Assembly (NCBI RefSeq): GCF_009741735.1
Contig: NZ_WHOH01000001.1
Coordinates: 1,426,001-1,490,000, forward strand
DNA length: 64,000 nt
Direction: 5' to 3'
DNA from: Lentibacillus sp. JNUCC-1
GTDB taxonomy: Bacteria > Bacillota > Bacilli > Bacillales > Amphibacillaceae
Both the position numbers and the translations under genes were made by a program. Positions 34,954 to 44,360 of this stretch are shown one piece after another (within the stretch, counting starts at the first letter, position 1; every line of letters starts with the position of its first letter). Under the pieces are notes generated by a model. It was given only the letters and a program-made list of their open reading frames with translations, was not told the origin of the DNA and made no database searches.

Positions 34954-36437
34954 CAATGCCAGAAAGTTTTTGTTCCATTATTTTCCATATGATGAAAATA
35001 ATGCTTGACGATGGCGCTATAAATATTAAAAAATGAAGGTAGCATCAAGTTTACAGGGAGGTATTAACGCCATGAAATCACCATTTACTTTCCTCGAAGC
35101 CATCGGAAAAACAAAGGAAATACTTCACAATGTTAATTTCATGATAGCGTCCAGACGGAAGTCTACCTACTTTACACGTCAAGGAAACAATAAATTGACC
35201 TTTCAAAGTATAATCTTGTTTCATCTCTCGATTGTGAGAAAGTCCCTGCAACTGGAACTCGATGATTTCTGTAAAAAGCTGGATTGCCAAATGCCGAACA
35301 TCTCTAAACAAGGCTATTTGGAGGCGAGAAAGAAGATAGATCCATACGCTTTTTCCTATTTATTTCATTCGATCGCAGATGCCTATTATGAAGCTACGGA
35401 ATATAAAACGTTCCGTGGCTATCGCCTTTGTGCTGTGGATGGAACGACCATCAAATTACATCATACGCAACCGTTAATTGACTATTATGGTACTGCGCAA
35501 AATCAAAAAGTGAATCGCGCTCGTGCTAACGCGGGTGCTATATATGATATACAGAATGATCTTTTTCGTAGAGCCAAAATAGCTCCTTATGCTACAAGTG
35601 AACGGGATTTAGCGAAAGAACTCATCGACAGCCTCCCCTCTAAGAACTCAGTGCAGGATCTTATCCTTTTTGATCGCGGTTATCCTGCACGGGAGTTTGT
35701 AGACTACTTAGAAAGAAGCGGCATAAAATATGTGATGCGTTGTCCAAAAAGCGGCGTTATGAAAGAGGTGAAGAATACAACGAAAAAGGATCAAACCATT
35801 CAAATGAAATACAAAAAGGAAGTATATAATCTTAGGGTTATTCGTTTCTTTTTGGATTCCGGGGAAGAAGAAATTCTCCTTACAAACATCATGGACCAAT
35901 CATTCGACGTACCTACTTTTAAAGACCTGTACTTTAAACGGTGGGGAATAGAAGTAAAATATGATACATTAAAAAACAAATTAAATGTGGAAAATTTCAG
36001 CGGAACTACACCACTGACGGTCGAACAGGATTTCTATGCCTCTTTTTATTTAATTAACATGGCAAGTTTGATACATGGCGAAACGACAGAATGTATTGAG
36101 CGGGAAGATCATGATAAATCACTAAAATATAAATACAAAGCAAATATGAACAGAGTCATTGCAAAGTTGAAGGAGTATCTTATTTATTTTTTCAATATGC
36201 GAGAGTGGTCTGCCTTAAAGCAGTTGTATAAACAATTAATAGATGAAGCACAGGAAGAAAAAACCCCTGAACGGCCAGGCAGAAGGTGTCCAAGAAATGA
36301 AACTCTACGCTCTAACCCTTATGCACTGAACCAGAAAGGGGCTCTTCCTTAGAATACAAAATACAGCCAAAATCGTCAAAAAGGAAAACTTATGGAAATG
36401 TATTGTAAATTATTTCCACACTAGCTTTCTGACATTG
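34954..36437 (+). mobile_element. IS4 family (IS231-like) insertion sequence
   Basis: The element is 1484 bp and bounded by a 10 bp direct duplication GGCTGAGGCC (34944-34953 and 36438-36447). The terminal inverted repeats are CAATGCCAGAAAG on the left and CAATGTCAGAAAG read inward from the right. The duplication length and one long transposase frame fit IS231-type IS4 elements. It splits repeat element copy 2. Confidence 0.87.
35072..36352 (+). CDS. IS4 family transposase
   Basis: A 426-residue intact DDE transposase. First Asp in CAVDGTTIKL, second in ILFDRGYPARE, and the Glu in the YREK-type signature YFKRWGIEVKYDTLKNKL. The C-terminus is strongly basic. The chosen ATG (MKSPFTFLEA) lies 10 bp after GGGAGG; an earlier ATG at 35033 has no site. 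It cuts and pastes the surrounding IS using the CAATGYCAGAAAG ends. Confidence 0.92.
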   Translation: MKSPFTFLEAIGKTKEILHNVNFMIASRRKSTYFTRQGNNKLTFQSIILFHLSIVRKSLQLELDDFCKKLDCQMPNISKQGYLEARKKIDPYAFSYLFHSIADAYYEATEYKTFRGYRLCAVDGTTIKLHHTQPLIDYYGTAQNQKVNRARANAGAIYDIQNDLFRRAKIAPYATSERDLAKELIDSLPSKNSVQDLILFDRGYPAREFVDYLERSGIKYVMRCPKSGVMKEVKNTTKKDQTIQMKYKKEVYNLRVIRFFLDSGEEEILLTNIMDQSFDVPTFKDLYFKRWGIEVKYDTLKNKLNVENFSGTTPLTVEQDFYASFYLINMASLIHGETTECIEREDHDKSLKYKYKANMNRVIAKLKEYLIYFFNMREWSALKQLYKQLIDEAQEEKTPERPGRRCPRNETLRSNPYALNQKGALP

Positions 36438-36447
36438 GGCTGAGGCC

Positions 36448-36568
36448 GTGCCCGCGGCTAGAAGACACTGTGAAAGTGGGTTTCTTGAACAGATGTCGCA
36501 CTTGAGCTGTGATAAAGTTAAAGCGACTTCCCGCAGCGCAAATCACGGTACTCGTTCAAACGTATGGA
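36448..36568 (+). repeat. intergenic repeat element copy 2, right part
   Basis: Begins GTGCCCGCGGCTAGAAGACA and matches copy 1 at 25856-25970. The following 120 bp up to the YitT gene shows no gene beyond a two-codon ATG-GAA-TAA with a ribosome site. Confidence 0.8.
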
Positions 36569-36693
36569 GTGCTTAGGAGCAGTCATAAGTTACGTCGCAG
36601 TCTACAGACACTACACCACAAAAACAAATCTACAAAGAAAACAGTTTGAACAGAGGGGAGAAAGTCAATACAATGGAATAACGAGGTGATTTG

Positions 36694-37563
36694 ATGAATG
36701 GAACGGTTATTAAAGAGATTTTATTGATATTAATCGGCGGACTTTTGTTTGCCTTAGGTGTTAATTATTTCGTCATCCCGAACCAGCTGTCTGAAGGCGG
36801 GATCATCGGGATTACAGTAGTGGCATATTACCTATTTGCCTGGTCGCCAGGCGCGGTCAACTTTATCCTGAACATGGTGCTCCTCGCCATCGGCTACAAA
36901 TATTTTGACCGACGTGCGATGGTCTACACGATCATCTCAATTGCGTCGACCTCACTCCTGCTGCATTTCACAGAAGGCGTTGAAACCACGCTCACCGATG
37001 ACACACTGCTTGCAGCTATTTTCGCAGGGCTTTTAGTAGGAGCAGGGCTTGGGGTCATTTTCAGGGCAGGCGGTACAAACGGTGGTACCACTGTGCTCGC
37101 TCGGATGGCGAACCAGCTTTGGGGCTGGTCGATCGGCAAAGGCATTTTGCTCATTGACCTGGCTGTTGTTGCGTCTTCATCTTTTATTATCGGAATTGAA
37201 AAAGCGATGTTCACCTTAATTTCGGTTTACATCGGCTCCAAAGCGATTGATTTCATTGTCGAGGGTTTGAGCGAGCAGATGTCAGTGCTGATCATTTCCA
37301 ATTACCCGGATCAGGTGCTCGAACAAGTTACAGAAAACATGTCGCGCGGTGTGACAGTGCTTGAAGGCCGGGGCGGTTATACCCGTCTGAACAAGGAAGT
37401 GCTCTACCTCGTCATCAGCAAACAGGAAATCGTCAAGCTGAAAAATGTTGTAGGTGAGATCGATGAACATGCTTATGTGACCGTACACAGTGTGCATGAA
37501 ATCGTCGGAAAAGGGTATAGAGCAGAAAAAGCCAAGCGGCGGTTGCGGTTACGCAAATCTTAA
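36694..37563 (+). CDS. YitT family membrane protein
   Basis: A 289-residue protein with five to six helices (residues about 7-28, 48-68, 75-90, 105-125, 145-165) followed by a cytoplasmic DUF2179 domain. The conserved NQLSEGGIIGITVVAYYLF and RAGGTNGGTTVLARMAN motifs mark the family, and the DUF2179 part contains GYTRLNKEVLYLVISKQE. Function is unknown; several Bacillus paralogues exist. ATG chosen after GAGGTG. Confidence 0.9.
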   Translation: MNGTVIKEILLILIGGLLFALGVNYFVIPNQLSEGGIIGITVVAYYLFAWSPGAVNFILNMVLLAIGYKYFDRRAMVYTIISIASTSLLLHFTEGVETTLTDDTLLAAIFAGLLVGAGLGVIFRAGGTNGGTTVLARMANQLWGWSIGKGILLIDLAVVASSSFIIGIEKAMFTLISVYIGSKAIDFIVEGLSEQMSVLIISNYPDQVLEQVTENMSRGVTVLEGRGGYTRLNKEVLYLVISKQEIVKLKNVVGEIDEHAYVTVHSVHEIVGKGYRAEKAKRRLRLRKS

Positions 37564-37613
37564 ACCTTAGTATGCTAGCAGCTTGTCCCAACCGTTTGCA
37601 AGGAGGGAGCGTC

Positions 37614-38765
37614 ATGCCTTTTGCGAAAATAAAAGCAGGAATCCCGCTCATTTCCATTGTGGGACTCCTGTCAATGGCCATCGTCTTTGGCTTTGTCCGG
37701 TATGGATACGGCTTGCTGCTTCCTGACTTTCAAGCTGATTTTAACCTGACGAAAACCACGCTCGGCGTCATTTCCAGCCTGTCATTTTTGTCATTTATGG
37801 GTGGGGCCCTCTTGGTGACTTTTTTTATTGGGCGACTTGGGCCCCGTGTGTTTATCGCCACCGGCCTCGCCGCAGCATCAATCGGTTTGCTGATCTCAGC
37901 TTTCGCTCCAAATGGTCTCGTATTTGCTATCGGCTGCATCATTGCCGGTTTTTGCCCAGGCTTATGCTGGACACCATTTTCGAATAGTGTCAGCGAACAC
38001 GTCCATGATGCTTTGCAAAAACGTTCATTGGCCGTCATCAGCACTGGGTCTTCACTTGGGCTCGCGGTGATTTGTCTGCTGTATATCGCATTTTCCTCAG
38101 GCAGCTGGCGGATCGTCTGGACCATTGGGGGCGTCGGCGGCCTGATCCTGTTGGCCGTGGTGCTTAAAACCATTCCGACCGCACGTTATTCTCGCACAAA
38201 CGGGCGTCCGCACATTCCGCTTTTTCAACGGAAGTCCATTCACTTATTCACCGCAGCCATCCTCTTTGGCATGACCGAAGCCACCTACTGGACGTATGCC
38301 GCCGACTTCGCTCAACAGGTGCTGAACATCGCCGCCTTTAATGCCGTGTTCTTTCTGATTACTGGCATCTGTGGGCTCGCTGGGTTATGGGCAGGCGATC
38401 TTGTCCATCGTATCGGGTTCCGCAAAAGTTTTTATCTGACAGTGGGCATCTATGTATCCAGCATGGTGATTTTGTTTGCCTCACAATCAGCTGGGGCAAT
38501 CGTGCTGTCAGGCGTGCTGTTTGGCGCTTCATTTATGATGTACGCTGCCTTCCTGCCAATCTGGAGCGCTGACGTTTATCCGCACGCACCGGCGCAAGGC
38601 TTCAGCGTCACCGTCGTCATCTTAAACATCGGCGCAATCATAGGACCCGCACTTTTCGGCAGCATGCTCACATTCACCAGCTATAAATGGATGTTCCTGC
38701 TCGCAGCGGTCATCGCCTGCAGCAAACTGTTGCTGGCCCCGCGGAGTGAAGCACGGTTAAAGTGA
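37614..38765 (+). CDS. MFS transporter, YbfB/YjiJ type
   Basis: A 383-residue major facilitator protein with about twelve helices. GFVRYGYGLLLPDFQADFNL near the N-terminus and the loop after helix 2 are typical of the YbfB/YjiJ branch. GFCPGLCWTPFSNSVSEH lies in the first half and GLWAGDLVHRIGFRKSFYL starts the second. The substrate is unknown. The ATG follows AAGGAGGG and lies 50 bp after yitT, so the two may be cotranscribed. Confidence 0.87.
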   Translation: MPFAKIKAGIPLISIVGLLSMAIVFGFVRYGYGLLLPDFQADFNLTKTTLGVISSLSFLSFMGGALLVTFFIGRLGPRVFIATGLAAASIGLLISAFAPNGLVFAIGCIIAGFCPGLCWTPFSNSVSEHVHDALQKRSLAVISTGSSLGLAVICLLYIAFSSGSWRIVWTIGGVGGLILLAVVLKTIPTARYSRTNGRPHIPLFQRKSIHLFTAAILFGMTEATYWTYAADFAQQVLNIAAFNAVFFLITGICGLAGLWAGDLVHRIGFRKSFYLTVGIYVSSMVILFASQSAGAIVLSGVLFGASFMMYAAFLPIWSADVYPHAPAQGFSVTVVILNIGAIIGPALFGSMLTFTSYKWMFLLAAVIACSKLLLAPRSEARLK

Positions 38766-38767
38766 TT

Positions 38768-38870
38768 TTTTCCGATATATCATGCAAAATTTCTGATATA
38801 ACGTTCAAAAACGCCTATATCCACTAGAGAATTTCCGATATCAGCATCGAAATTTCCGATATAACCGCAC
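38768..38870 (+). repeat. CCGATAT-family array 2 (5 units)
   Basis: Cores at 38772, 38793, 38814, 38835 and 38856, all 21 bp apart. The array starts 7 bp after the MFS stop codon, in the orientation of that gene, and is followed by a terminator. Confidence 0.9.
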
Positions 38871-38885
38871 TCACTGCAAAAATGA

Positions 38886-38925
38886 AGGAAGTGCGCACTC
38901 GTCCTCAAACAAGTGTGCACTTCCT
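38886..38925. terminator. bidirectional terminator
   Basis: Stem AGGAAGTGCGCACT / AGTGTGCACTTCCT with a 12-base loop, between convergent genes; weak T run. Confidence 0.65.
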
Positions 38926-38942
38926 CTAAATACCAGCCTGCT

Positions 38943-39743
38943 TTATTCCAGCAAGTCCGGCTGTTCAGCGACAATCCGCTCCCACATGGGCTGAAAGCTT
39001 TCCCAGCCGTCAACTTCTCTGCCCACTTGGTTGGCTGTGTGGCGTGCGTCGTCTGGTGCAATCGGATTAACGATCCCAGCAGACTCGGCCAGCAGCTGAG
39101 ATTGGCAAGACCGTTCCATCGTGATAAACCAGAAGGCGGCTGAATCGACCGACTCGCCCACTGTCAACAGACCGTGGCTGCGGAGGATAACGGCTTTGTT
39201 GTCACCCAGCGCCTTCCCGATGCGCACGCCTTCTTCCTCGTCATAGGCCACACCTTTATATTCATCGAAAATCGCATGATCATTATAAAAGGCACAGGCA
39301 TCTTGTGTGAGCGGCTCCAAAAGCTTCCCGCTGACGGACCATGTTTTTCCGTGTACTGAGTGGGCATGAGCAGATGCAATCACATCTGGGCGGGCTTCAT
39401 GCACGGCAGAGTGAATGGCAAATGCTGATTTATGCACGCCATATTTTCCTTCAACAACCTCTCCATGACTGTTGACGAGCACAAGGTCAGATGCCTTAAA
39501 TTGACTAAAATGCATGCCATACGGATTCACCCATAAGTGGTCCGTCAGCTCCGGATCACGGTATGTAATATGTCCGGCTACCCCTTCCGAAAATCCAAAC
39601 TTGCTGAACAGGCGAAAGGCGCCGGCCAACTTTTGCTTGTTGTGCTGCCGCTCCTCATCCAGCGTTATAAACACAGGCTTCTGCAGGTACTCTTCTACAC
39701 CTTTACCTAAGACACGTTCACCTTGCTGATTATTTGCTGACAT
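38943..39743 (-). CDS. class II aldolase/adducin family protein
   Basis: A 266-residue protein with the zinc-binding histidines of class II aldolases in SAHAHSVHGKTWS (about residues 122-134) and RSHGLLTVGESVD, and GVAGHITYRDPE for the phosphate-binding region. Members act as L-fuculose-phosphate-type aldolases, decarboxylases or dehydratases; the substrate here is not known. The N-terminal extension (about 40 residues, KPVFITLDEERQHNKQKLA) is usual for the adducin-like branch. The start follows AGGAGG. The 300 bp upstream (39744-40044) is AT-rich, with no gene recognised. Confidence 0.85.
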   Translation of the reverse strand: MSANNQQGERVLGKGVEEYLQKPVFITLDEERQHNKQKLAGAFRLFSKFGFSEGVAGHITYRDPELTDHLWVNPYGMHFSQFKASDLVLVNSHGEVVEGKYGVHKSAFAIHSAVHEARPDVIASAHAHSVHGKTWSVSGKLLEPLTQDACAFYNDHAIFDEYKGVAYDEEEGVRIGKALGDNKAVILRSHGLLTVGESVDSAAFWFITMERSCQSQLLAESAGIVNPIAPDDARHTANQVGREVDGWESFQPMWERIVAEQPDLLE

Positions 39744-40044
39744 AAAAAAACCTCCTGAATTTTACATTGTCTATAGCTTAATTCAACGGGAAATCAAAAT
39801 CAAACAAGTAAAAAAATACATACCACAAGCTCAATGTTCTCTAAGGAAAACACAGTATTTTCACGTTTATCGACAAAATACGACATTTATCATTGCTCAC
39901 ACTTGGAAAACGCCTCTATAAGCCGATCCTTTCCTGAATGACTCCCAGAATGCGCTTTGCTGATTCAATTCTGAAGCGTTAAACTATTAAACGTGCGTCT
40001 TTTTACACATCTCAGACAATACCAAATAAGACTTAAAAGAGGAG

Positions 40045-40161
40045 TTGATCGACATCGGGAATTTAATTATTTCATTTGTTTTTGGAGGGCTCATGATTTC
40101 GTACGGCGTTCTCCTGAAACTGTATGTCAGACGAATTGATAGGAAAAGCAGGCAATTATGA
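40045..40161 (+). CDS. possible small membrane protein before the SSS symporter
   Basis: A 38-codon frame reading IGNLIISFVFGGLMISYGVLL then KLYVRRIDRKSRQL: one membrane helix and a basic tail. Small accessory proteins of this kind often precede sodium:solute symporters. Its TGA overlaps the symporter ATG (ATGA). The start is unclear: TTG abuts the GAGGAG site, and the position with ideal spacing is ATC. Moderate support from gene order and composition. Confidence 0.5.
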   Translation: MIDIGNLIISFVFGGLMISYGVLLKLYVRRIDRKSRQL

Positions 40162-41765
40162 TATTCACAATCGGTGTTCTGAGTTTTGTTATCATCACAA
40201 TTGTTATTGGTATTGTTGTATCGAGAAAAGTAACAGACGTGGAAGATTATTATGTGTCCGGCAGAAATGCTTCAACCATTCTGATCGCGGGCTCATTGAT
40301 TGCATCCTTTTTCAGTACGGTCGCCTTTATGGGAGAGGCTGGAGACGCGTATCTGGGCTATCCTTTGATCATGCTGCTGCTGAGCAGTATCGACGTCAGC
40401 GGCTATGTGATCGGGGCCATTTTTTTCGGGCGTTACATAAGAAGAAGCAGAGCATTGACGCTGCCGCAATATTTCGGTGAACGTTTTAATTCCAAGCGTG
40501 TCAGACGTTTGTCCGCCATCACCACCATTATCGGAATGGGTGCCTATTTGGTATCCGTTACCCAAGGGATCTCCTTATTGGTCTCGAATTTACTCGAGAT
40601 CGACTTCATTTACGCTCTTTTGATCGTGTGGACAACCTACACCCTCTTAACATTTTTGTCAGGGGCAAAAGGGGTCCTACTGACAGATACCATCATGTAT
40701 TTTGTCTTCACCGTCGCCACATTCATATCGATCCCCTTCATTTTGAAAAAAGTTGGCGGCTGGCCTGAAGCGATATCAAAGACCGCTCACGATCTGGTGA
40801 ACCAGCCGAACATTCTCGACTGGCACGGCATTACCGGAGAAGGCGCATTTCACGGTATGCCTCACGAGGCCCTGATTTGGGCGATTATTCTCGGTCTTGC
40901 TTGGACATGTGTGCTGGCGATCAGCCCATGGCAGACAAGCCGTTATCTCATGGCCAAAAACGAACACGTCATCTTGAGATCAGCGGTCGTGGCCACCATT
41001 TCCGTCATTTCGATCTATATTATTTTGTTTATCACCATGGCAACGGTCAACCTGATTAACCCGAGCATTGATCCACCGGAAATGGTCTTTATCTGGTCAG
41101 CTAAAAATTTCGTTCCAACCTTTATCGGAGTTGTCGTGATCAGCGGAATCATGGCAGCAGGTCTGTCATCCGCCTCAACGTTCCTGCAGCTGATCGGAAA
41201 CAGTCTGGCCAACGACATATTTAATCTGGATAAACAAATTAGAAAAGGACGTCCCACCACAACACTGCGCATGTCCAAGCTCTTAATGCTCATGTCAGGT
41301 GTCGTCGTTCTGATCATCACCATATTTCCGCCGCCAGCCGTATTGTGGATTGGATTCTTCGCAGCCACGATCTTCGCAGCATCATGGGCTGTCGTCGGCT
41401 TTACGAGCATCCACTCGAAACGGGTCAATGAAAAGTCTGCTTTCTGGGGCATGCTGCTAGGACTCGTCGGAATCGTTGGTGGAGAGTTGTTCAGCTTTTT
41501 CATCTATCCGCTGCCAGTTTACTTAGAACCGGTTCTCATCGGTGTCATTCTCTCTGTCGTCGGCGTGATTTACGGTGTTCGAACAGGAGAAGCCACTTCC
41601 GAGGAAAAAGACTACTTGAAGAAGTTGCTCACAGCCCCGCGCAACTTGTTTGACAGGAAAGAGATCAAAGTCACCAACCGATTCGCCAACGCCCTGATCA
41701 TCTTTGGCTTTATCATTATCGGCTTTACTTTCTTTTACTATTATTATCCGGTTAATATCTATTAA
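40158..41765 (+). CDS. sodium:solute symporter (SSS family)
   Basis: A 535-residue transporter with about thirteen helices. The N-terminal VEDYYVSGRNAS and GSLIASFFSTVAFMGEAGD segments, the GLAWTCVLAISPWQTSRYLM region and SGIMAAGLSSASTFLQLIGN (Na+ site serines) are characteristic. It couples uptake of a small solute, possibly an organic acid, to sodium. No strong ribosome site of its own, so translation probably depends on the overlapping small frame upstream. Followed by a terminator and a CCGATAT array. Confidence 0.9.
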   Translation: MIFTIGVLSFVIITIVIGIVVSRKVTDVEDYYVSGRNASTILIAGSLIASFFSTVAFMGEAGDAYLGYPLIMLLLSSIDVSGYVIGAIFFGRYIRRSRALTLPQYFGERFNSKRVRRLSAITTIIGMGAYLVSVTQGISLLVSNLLEIDFIYALLIVWTTYTLLTFLSGAKGVLLTDTIMYFVFTVATFISIPFILKKVGGWPEAISKTAHDLVNQPNILDWHGITGEGAFHGMPHEALIWAIILGLAWTCVLAISPWQTSRYLMAKNEHVILRSAVVATISVISIYIILFITMATVNLINPSIDPPEMVFIWSAKNFVPTFIGVVVISGIMAAGLSSASTFLQLIGNSLANDIFNLDKQIRKGRPTTTLRMSKLLMLMSGVVVLIITIFPPPAVLWIGFFAATIFAASWAVVGFTSIHSKRVNEKSAFWGMLLGLVGIVGGELFSFFIYPLPVYLEPVLIGVILSVVGVIYGVRTGEATSEEKDYLKKLLTAPRNLFDRKEIKVTNRFANALIIFGFIIIGFTFFYYYYPVNIY

Positions 41766-41772
41766 ACTAAAG

Positions 41773-41813
41773 AAAGCGACAGCCACCATTTGCAAATGGG
41801 GCTGTCGCTTTTT
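41773..41813 (+). terminator. terminator after the SSS gene
   Basis: Stem AAAGCGACAGCC / GGCTGTCGCTTTTT with inner CCATTTGCAAATGG pairing. A very similar hairpin follows the catalase gene. Confidence 0.88.
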
Positions 41814-41829
41814 AGTGCAGAAATCAGCT

Positions 41830-41935
41830 TTTTTCCGATATACGGTGCAGATTCGCCGATATATGGGTCAAAATTTCCGATATCCACTCCGGAATTTCCG
41901 ATATCGGCTCCAGAATTTCCGATATAATCAATCCA
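41830..41935 (+). repeat. CCGATAT-family array 3 (5 units)
   Basis: Cores at 41835, 41856, 41877, 41898 and 41919, strictly 21 bp. It lies between the SSS terminator and the convergent MDR gene, oriented like the SSS gene. Confidence 0.9.
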
Positions 41936-41946
41936 GACATACAAGC

Positions 41947-43605
41947 CTAGCCTTCATAAACCGGCTTAACATGCTCTTCCTTCGACACAGGCGCATCCGT
42001 CTGCTTTTCTTTAGGCGCCTGGTCAGCTGCAGAGACGAGCGGAATCGTGCGAATAAACAGCGCAATAACCACCGCTACGATCATAATGATAGCTGCAACG
42101 AGGAATGTAGTCGTCAAGGCGTCACTGAAAACAACGCGCAGATTGTCAACCATATCCCGAGCATACGGCACAACCTCAGCCGGCATCTGACCGAGCATTT
42201 GATCCAACTTAGGCTGATCCAGCAAAATCTCAGGATTCATCAACTTGGCAAATTGCTCAGTTTGTTCAGGTGGCAGCTGTGAATAGTCGCCGCCATCGCC
42301 AGATCCGCCGGAAAACATATCAGTCATCCGCGTCGCCATACGTGAACTCATCACCGTTCCTAGCACACCAATGCCGATTGTGTTACCCAAGTTACGGAAA
42401 AGTTGGGCAGAGGCAGAGGCCACGCCTAAGTCTCTCAGCGGCACCGCATTTTGCACTGTCAGTGAAAATACAGGCATGCTCGCACCGAGACCCGCGCCAA
42501 TGATGCAGAGAAATGCAATCATCAAATAGATCGGTGTGCCAATCGAGATCAAATGCAGCAGCATAATGCCCACAGCTGTCGTGGCCAATCCGCCAACAGC
42601 CATACCTTTATATTTGCCCGTTTTCGTCATGAATTGTCCAGCAAACGCCGTTGCAAACACCATCACAATCGACATCGGCATCATCATATACCCGGAACCG
42701 CTCGGCGAAATCCCTTTAACACCCTGAATAAAGAACGGTGCATAGATCATGACACCCAGCATACCCGCGCCAAGCAGAAATCCGCAAATATTGGATAAGG
42801 TGACAATGTCATTTTTAAATAAAGACAATGGAAGGACAGGGGACTTCACTTTTGACTCTGTCACAATAAACGCCGCAAGTCCAAGCAGGGTCAAGCCGAA
42901 CAATCCAAGGATCTCCCAAGACGTCCATGCATATTTGCCCGGACCTTCACCAGCAAAGCTGAAGGCCAGCAGCAGCGATACAACCGTGACCGTTAAAAAT
43001 ACAGATCCGACGTAATCGATCTTCTCCCCTTCACGCCGCGGTACTTTTGGAAATAGAATCGCAATGATGGCAAAAGCGACGATACCAAGCGGGAGGAAGA
43101 CCCAGAATACCCAGTGCCAATCCAGATGATCGACAATATAGCCGCCCATCAAAGGCCCCAGCACACTGGAAATCCCGAACACACCGCTCATCAGGCCGGT
43201 CCATTTAGCCTGTTCACGCGGAAGGTACAAGTCTCCAACAGCGATAAACGCGGTGGACATAATGATACCGGCACCAAACCCGGTGATTCCGCGAAACGCA
43301 ATCAATTGAAAAATATTGCCCGAAAAGCCGGACAGCAAAGCCCCGACCGTGAAAAAGCCAATCCCGGCGAGGATAAACGGCTTACGACCATAGATGTCGG
43401 AGAGTTTCCCAACAAGAATGGACGCCACCGTCGTCGTTAACAAATAAATCGTAATCGCCCATATATAATAATCCATCCCGCCCAGCTTGGCGATAATCCG
43501 CGGCATGGCCACACCAATAATCGTCTGGTTAATCGCAGAAAAAAACATCGCAATCATAATCGCGATCATAATGGTGACTTTCTTCTTTTCTGTTAAATGG
43601 GTCAT
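41947..43605 (-). CDS. multidrug MFS transporter, DHA2 (EmrB/QacA) family
   Basis: A 552-residue proton-driven exporter with about fourteen helices. It has LVGKLSDIYGRKPFILAG (the A-type loop motif), GFGAGIIMSTAFIAVGD and GVFGISSVLGPLMGGYIVDH (motif C of exporters). An acidic, Lys-rich C-terminal tail follows. It likely pumps hydrophobic drugs or dyes. It overlaps marR by 4 bp (ATGA), so the two are translationally coupled and probably repressed together by MarR. Confidence 0.92.
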   Translation of the reverse strand: MTHLTEKKKVTIMIAIMIAMFFSAINQTIIGVAMPRIIAKLGGMDYYIWAITIYLLTTTVASILVGKLSDIYGRKPFILAGIGFFTVGALLSGFSGNIFQLIAFRGITGFGAGIIMSTAFIAVGDLYLPREQAKWTGLMSGVFGISSVLGPLMGGYIVDHLDWHWVFWVFLPLGIVAFAIIAILFPKVPRREGEKIDYVGSVFLTVTVVSLLLAFSFAGEGPGKYAWTSWEILGLFGLTLLGLAAFIVTESKVKSPVLPLSLFKNDIVTLSNICGFLLGAGMLGVMIYAPFFIQGVKGISPSGSGYMMMPMSIVMVFATAFAGQFMTKTGKYKGMAVGGLATTAVGIMLLHLISIGTPIYLMIAFLCIIGAGLGASMPVFSLTVQNAVPLRDLGVASASAQLFRNLGNTIGIGVLGTVMSSRMATRMTDMFSGGSGDGGDYSQLPPEQTEQFAKLMNPEILLDQPKLDQMLGQMPAEVVPYARDMVDNLRVVFSDALTTTFLVAAIIMIVAVVIALFIRTIPLVSAADQAPKEKQTDAPVSKEEHVKPVYEG

Positions 43606-44066
43606 CTATCTAATTCCTTCCCTCTGTAATCAATCTTTTCTATATTGTGTGAGGCTTTGCCAAACACATGTATCAGCTGATCCAATTCTGCCTCGGTGAG
43701 GTGCGCAAACACAGTTCTCATAACCGCCCGGCCCTCATCCCGCAGCTCAGACAACAACTTGCTCCCGTCATCGGTAATATCCAGATACACCACACGGCGG
43801 TCCTGTTCATCACGAACGCGTGTCACGAACCCGCGTTCAATCAGCTTATCCGAAGCTGTAGTCACCGCGCCTGGTGTCAGATGCAGTGTTTCAGCCATCT
43901 TAGACATCCGCGTCGCCCCGCGCTGCTCCAGCATAAACATAATATATGACTGCGAACCCGGAAACACCTCTTCGTAGATCTTCGTCCACACATACCCCAT
44001 CTTCCGTGAAACTTGCCAAAACAGCTGCTCAAACTCAGGGAAACGCTCTGATTCCTCCGATGACAA
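43602..44066 (-). CDS. MarR family transcriptional regulator
   Basis: A 154-residue winged-helix repressor. DNA-binding part: MSKMAETLHLTPGAVTTASDKLIERGFV followed by the wing RVRDEQDRRVVYLDIT (described as two consecutive stretches), with long dimerisation helices at both ends. TTG is preferred as start: AGGAG is 9 bp before it, while an in-frame GTG touches the site. It heads the marR-MDR transporter operon. The palindrome upstream is its likely operator. Confidence 0.9.
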   Translation of the reverse strand: MSSEESERFPEFEQLFWQVSRKMGYVWTKIYEEVFPGSQSYIMFMLEQRGATRMSKMAETLHLTPGAVTTASDKLIERGFVTRVRDEQDRRVVYLDITDDGSKLLSELRDEGRAVMRTVFAHLTEAELDQLIHVFGKASHNIEKIDYRGKELDR

Positions 44067-44093
44067 CTGCTTCACCTCCTAAAGTTATGATTG

Positions 44094-44114
44094 TTTAACT
44101 ATAAAATAGTTTAA
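44094..44114. promoter_or_regulatory. likely MarR operator
   Basis: A 21 bp near-perfect palindrome with arms TTTAACTAT and ATAGTTTAA around AAA, 28 bp upstream of marR. The position and symmetry are typical of MarR autoregulation. Confidence 0.6.
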
Positions 44115-44230
44115 TGATTAAAGTGTTAATTAGTATATACCTAAAAAGGCGGGAAGTCAATGCCTTTTTGGCCGTTAGCGGGCCACGATATTCACCCGCG
44201 TGTGCCCCTGCGTTTTAGGCGTTTCTGGTG

Positions 44231-44278
44231 TTTTTTCCGATATCCGCACCGGAATTTCCGATATAATCATCACCCTCA
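44231..44278 (+). repeat. CCGATAT-family array 4 (2 units)
   Basis: Cores at 44237 and 44258, 21 bp apart. Unlike the other arrays it lies in a divergent gap, upstream of the ADP-ribosylglycohydrolase gene rather than behind a gene end. Confidence 0.75.
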
Positions 44279-44360
44279 AAACCGCAGCCCCACCAGAGCT
44301 TCCAACCCCAGCACTCATGTTGTACAATGAAAGGAGTCACACCAATATGGAGGGAAAGTC

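Noticed and set aside
36679..36687. Minimal two-codon leader frame ATG-GAA-TAA before the YitT gene
   Set aside because: It has a GGGGAG site, but such tiny frames occur often by chance and nothing else supports a leader peptide.
39790..40020. Possible further degenerate repeat array before the SSS symporter
   Set aside because: Some TTTATC-like strings occur but spacing is irregular and they match none of the four families.
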